Of a stretch of DNA of 64,000 bases, positions 63,014-64,000 are shown piece by piece. Each line of letters opens with the position of its first letter. The stretch's first letter is position 1. A program made the translations under genes and the position numbers. Below the pieces are notes generated by a model. That model was given only the letters and a program-made list of their open reading frames with translations, ran no database searches and was not told the origin of the DNA. Source of the stretch: Longibaculum muris (GTDB taxonomy: Bacteria > Bacillota_I > Bacilli_A > Erysipelotrichales > Coprobacillaceae); contig NZ_SMCQ01000003.1 of the NCBI RefSeq assembly GCF_004343035.1, positions 164,754 through 228,753 on the forward strand, given 5' to 3'.

Positions 63014-63865
63014 TTAAACCTGCTTTAACATTGAACAAGCTGTATAAATAACCACTACAACAACTCCCCATCGAAGAACTTGTAAAGGTAATGACTTCAC
63101 AATAAAAGCTGCTAACAGTACCCCAACTGACCCAGCAATTGTAGATGACAAAGCTGCTTTACGATTATACATCCCACTTTGAATAAATTTCACACCACAG
63201 ACAGGCATCAAAAAAGCACATGAACCCATCATTATAGGAAAAGCAATCGTTGGTGACATTCCCAATAAAGAAACCAATGCCATACATGGTGAATAAAGTC
63301 CTACCCCAACTGTCATTAAGGCTCCTAAGATAAAATTAATCACAATAGCTACAAAAAGCTTTATACCTGTTAGTCCCATGGCATTGCCACCAATATCCAT
63401 CACTCCAATGGCACTTAAAAACATAAACAAAGCAGTTATCAATAAAGCAATTCCCATACTTAAACGAATCTTACGTTCATCCATTTTTGCTACAATAGAA
63501 GCACCTAAATAAGAACCAATTACAGATGACAATAGCATTGTAACAAGTGTTAATGTATCGACTTTCACTAATTGTATAAAAATTAAAGCTTGAATAATTG
63601 TTGGAATGGCATTACCAACATTAAGCGTTCCTGGTATTAAATAATCATCAACTTGATGAAAACGATGATAAAGTGTTGTATGTGGAGCAAATGCTCCAAT
63701 CCCTAAAACATCAAAAAACAAACAAATAAAACCAAAAGCTCCTGTTTTAACACAAGAGGTATGTTTTTCTAAACAATCACGATGTTGATAAATATCATAA
63801 AGATAATAAATGAGATAAAATCCCATAACGACAACTAATAAAAATAAAATCACTGTTGCTACCAT
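63014..63865 (-). CDS. TauE/SafE family anion exporter
   Basis: A 283-residue protein with about eight membrane helices in two similar halves. The first half has FGFICLFFDVLGIGAFAP, the second VNFILGALMTVGVGLYSPCMALVSLLGMSP, the paired motifs of the TauE/SafE (DUF81) family that exports sulfite and related anions. The ATG at 63865 follows AAAGGAG; two codons upstream another ATG is in frame. It is monocistronic with a palindrome near its promoter. Confidence 0.88.
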   Translation of the reverse strand: MVATVILFLLVVVMGFYLIYYLYDIYQHRDCLEKHTSCVKTGAFGFICLFFDVLGIGAFAPHTTLYHRFHQVDDYLIPGTLNVGNAIPTIIQALIFIQLVKVDTLTLVTMLLSSVIGSYLGASIVAKMDERKIRLSMGIALLITALFMFLSAIGVMDIGGNAMGLTGIKLFVAIVINFILGALMTVGVGLYSPCMALVSLLGMSPTIAFPIMMGSCAFLMPVCGVKFIQSGMYNRKAALSSTIAGSVGVLLAAFIVKSLPLQVLRWGVVVVVIYTACSMLKQV

Positions 63866-63894
63866 ACACAAACTCCTTTGTCCCCATAGATATT

Positions 63895-63909
63895 ATCTTA
63901 TCATAAGAT
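63895..63909 (-). promoter_or_regulatory. Palindrome ATCTTATGATAAGAT upstream of the TauE/SafE gene
   Basis: Perfect 15-base palindrome with a single central base (minus-strand reading), about 30 bases before the start codon and overlapping a likely -10 region. It may be an operator. The rest of the sequence to 64000 holds no recognisable gene. Confidence 0.45.
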
Positions 63910-64000
63910 GAATATTTTCCAAAACAATCAATAATTATTTATCTATGTGATAATGTTTATTCGTTTTTATAAGTAATATTTGATTAATTTCTTGCTTTCG

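Overview
The window is AT-rich, low-GC Gram-positive (Firmicutes-type) chromosome. Evidence: strong AGGAGG-type ribosome binding sites, sigma-A promoters with 16-17 bp spacing, class III fructose-1,6-bisphosphatase, many PTS permeases, CcpA-like cre sites, and a MurE with the DNPR motif that implies meso-diaminopimelate peptidoglycan. The gene mix (PTS sugars, [FeFe]-hydrogenase, no respiratory chain seen) suggests a fermentative gut anaerobe, plausibly an Erysipelotrichales/Coprobacillaceae relative; that placement is inference. Nearly all genes lie on the minus strand. No phage, insertion sequence, CRISPR array or rRNA gene is visible, and no gene-free gap exceeds about 300 bases.

1-9760: a de novo purine operon (fhs-purE-purC-purM-purN-purH-purD-purL, purL cut by the window edge) driven by one promoter. 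A ZTP riboswitch with an overlapping terminator begins at the predicted transcription start. purF, purB and purK are not in the cluster. 9757-13217: a LytTR regulator whose receiver lacks the phosphorylatable aspartate, divergent from a four-gene ABC exporter operon. 13240-16838: alpha/beta hydrolase, flavin reductase-like protein, acetyltransferase and ABC-F ATPase.

16969-23517: an alpha-glucoside-type PTS region (GH4 6-phospho-glucosidase, EIICB, ChbG-like deacetylase, LicT-type antiterminator, EIIA, second EIICB) with a cre site and two RAT antiterminator/terminator modules. 23600-31860: fbp, then a fructose-type operon (fruK-fruA-rpiA-Gfo/Idh-HAD) behind an RpiR regulator. TGAAW-N5-TTTCA sites sit just downstream of the -10 boxes of both the regulator and fruK. 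31904-38400: polysaccharide deacetylase, murE, an EIIC-like permease, MATE exporter, CmpB-like membrane protein and tRNA-Ala plus two identical tRNA-Ile genes.

38497-45236: a GGDEF-EAL receptor overlapping a lipoprotein solute-binding protein gene, an amidase, a YcxB-domain protein and a lipoprotein. 45444-50593: a Y-family polymerase operon, MATE exporter, a monomeric group-B-like [FeFe]-hydrogenase and a cysteine-rich miniprotein. 50675-53534: small cytosolic proteins (HD, VOC, DsrE, DUF4186, TfoX-N, DUF3795). 53555-57975: sucrose PTS, sucrose-6-phosphate hydrolase and an AraC regulator. 58029-60679: DegV, metK and an HdeD-like protein. 60745-64000: a radical SAM/SPASM enzyme behind a TetR regulator, and a TauE/SafE exporter.

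No wholly new system could be proven from sequence alone. The best candidates for new biology are the binding-protein/c-di-GMP pair, the pseudo-receiver regulator with its ABC exporter, the RpiR regulon, the hydrogenase/miniprotein pair and the palindromic operator on the Y-family polymerase promoter.
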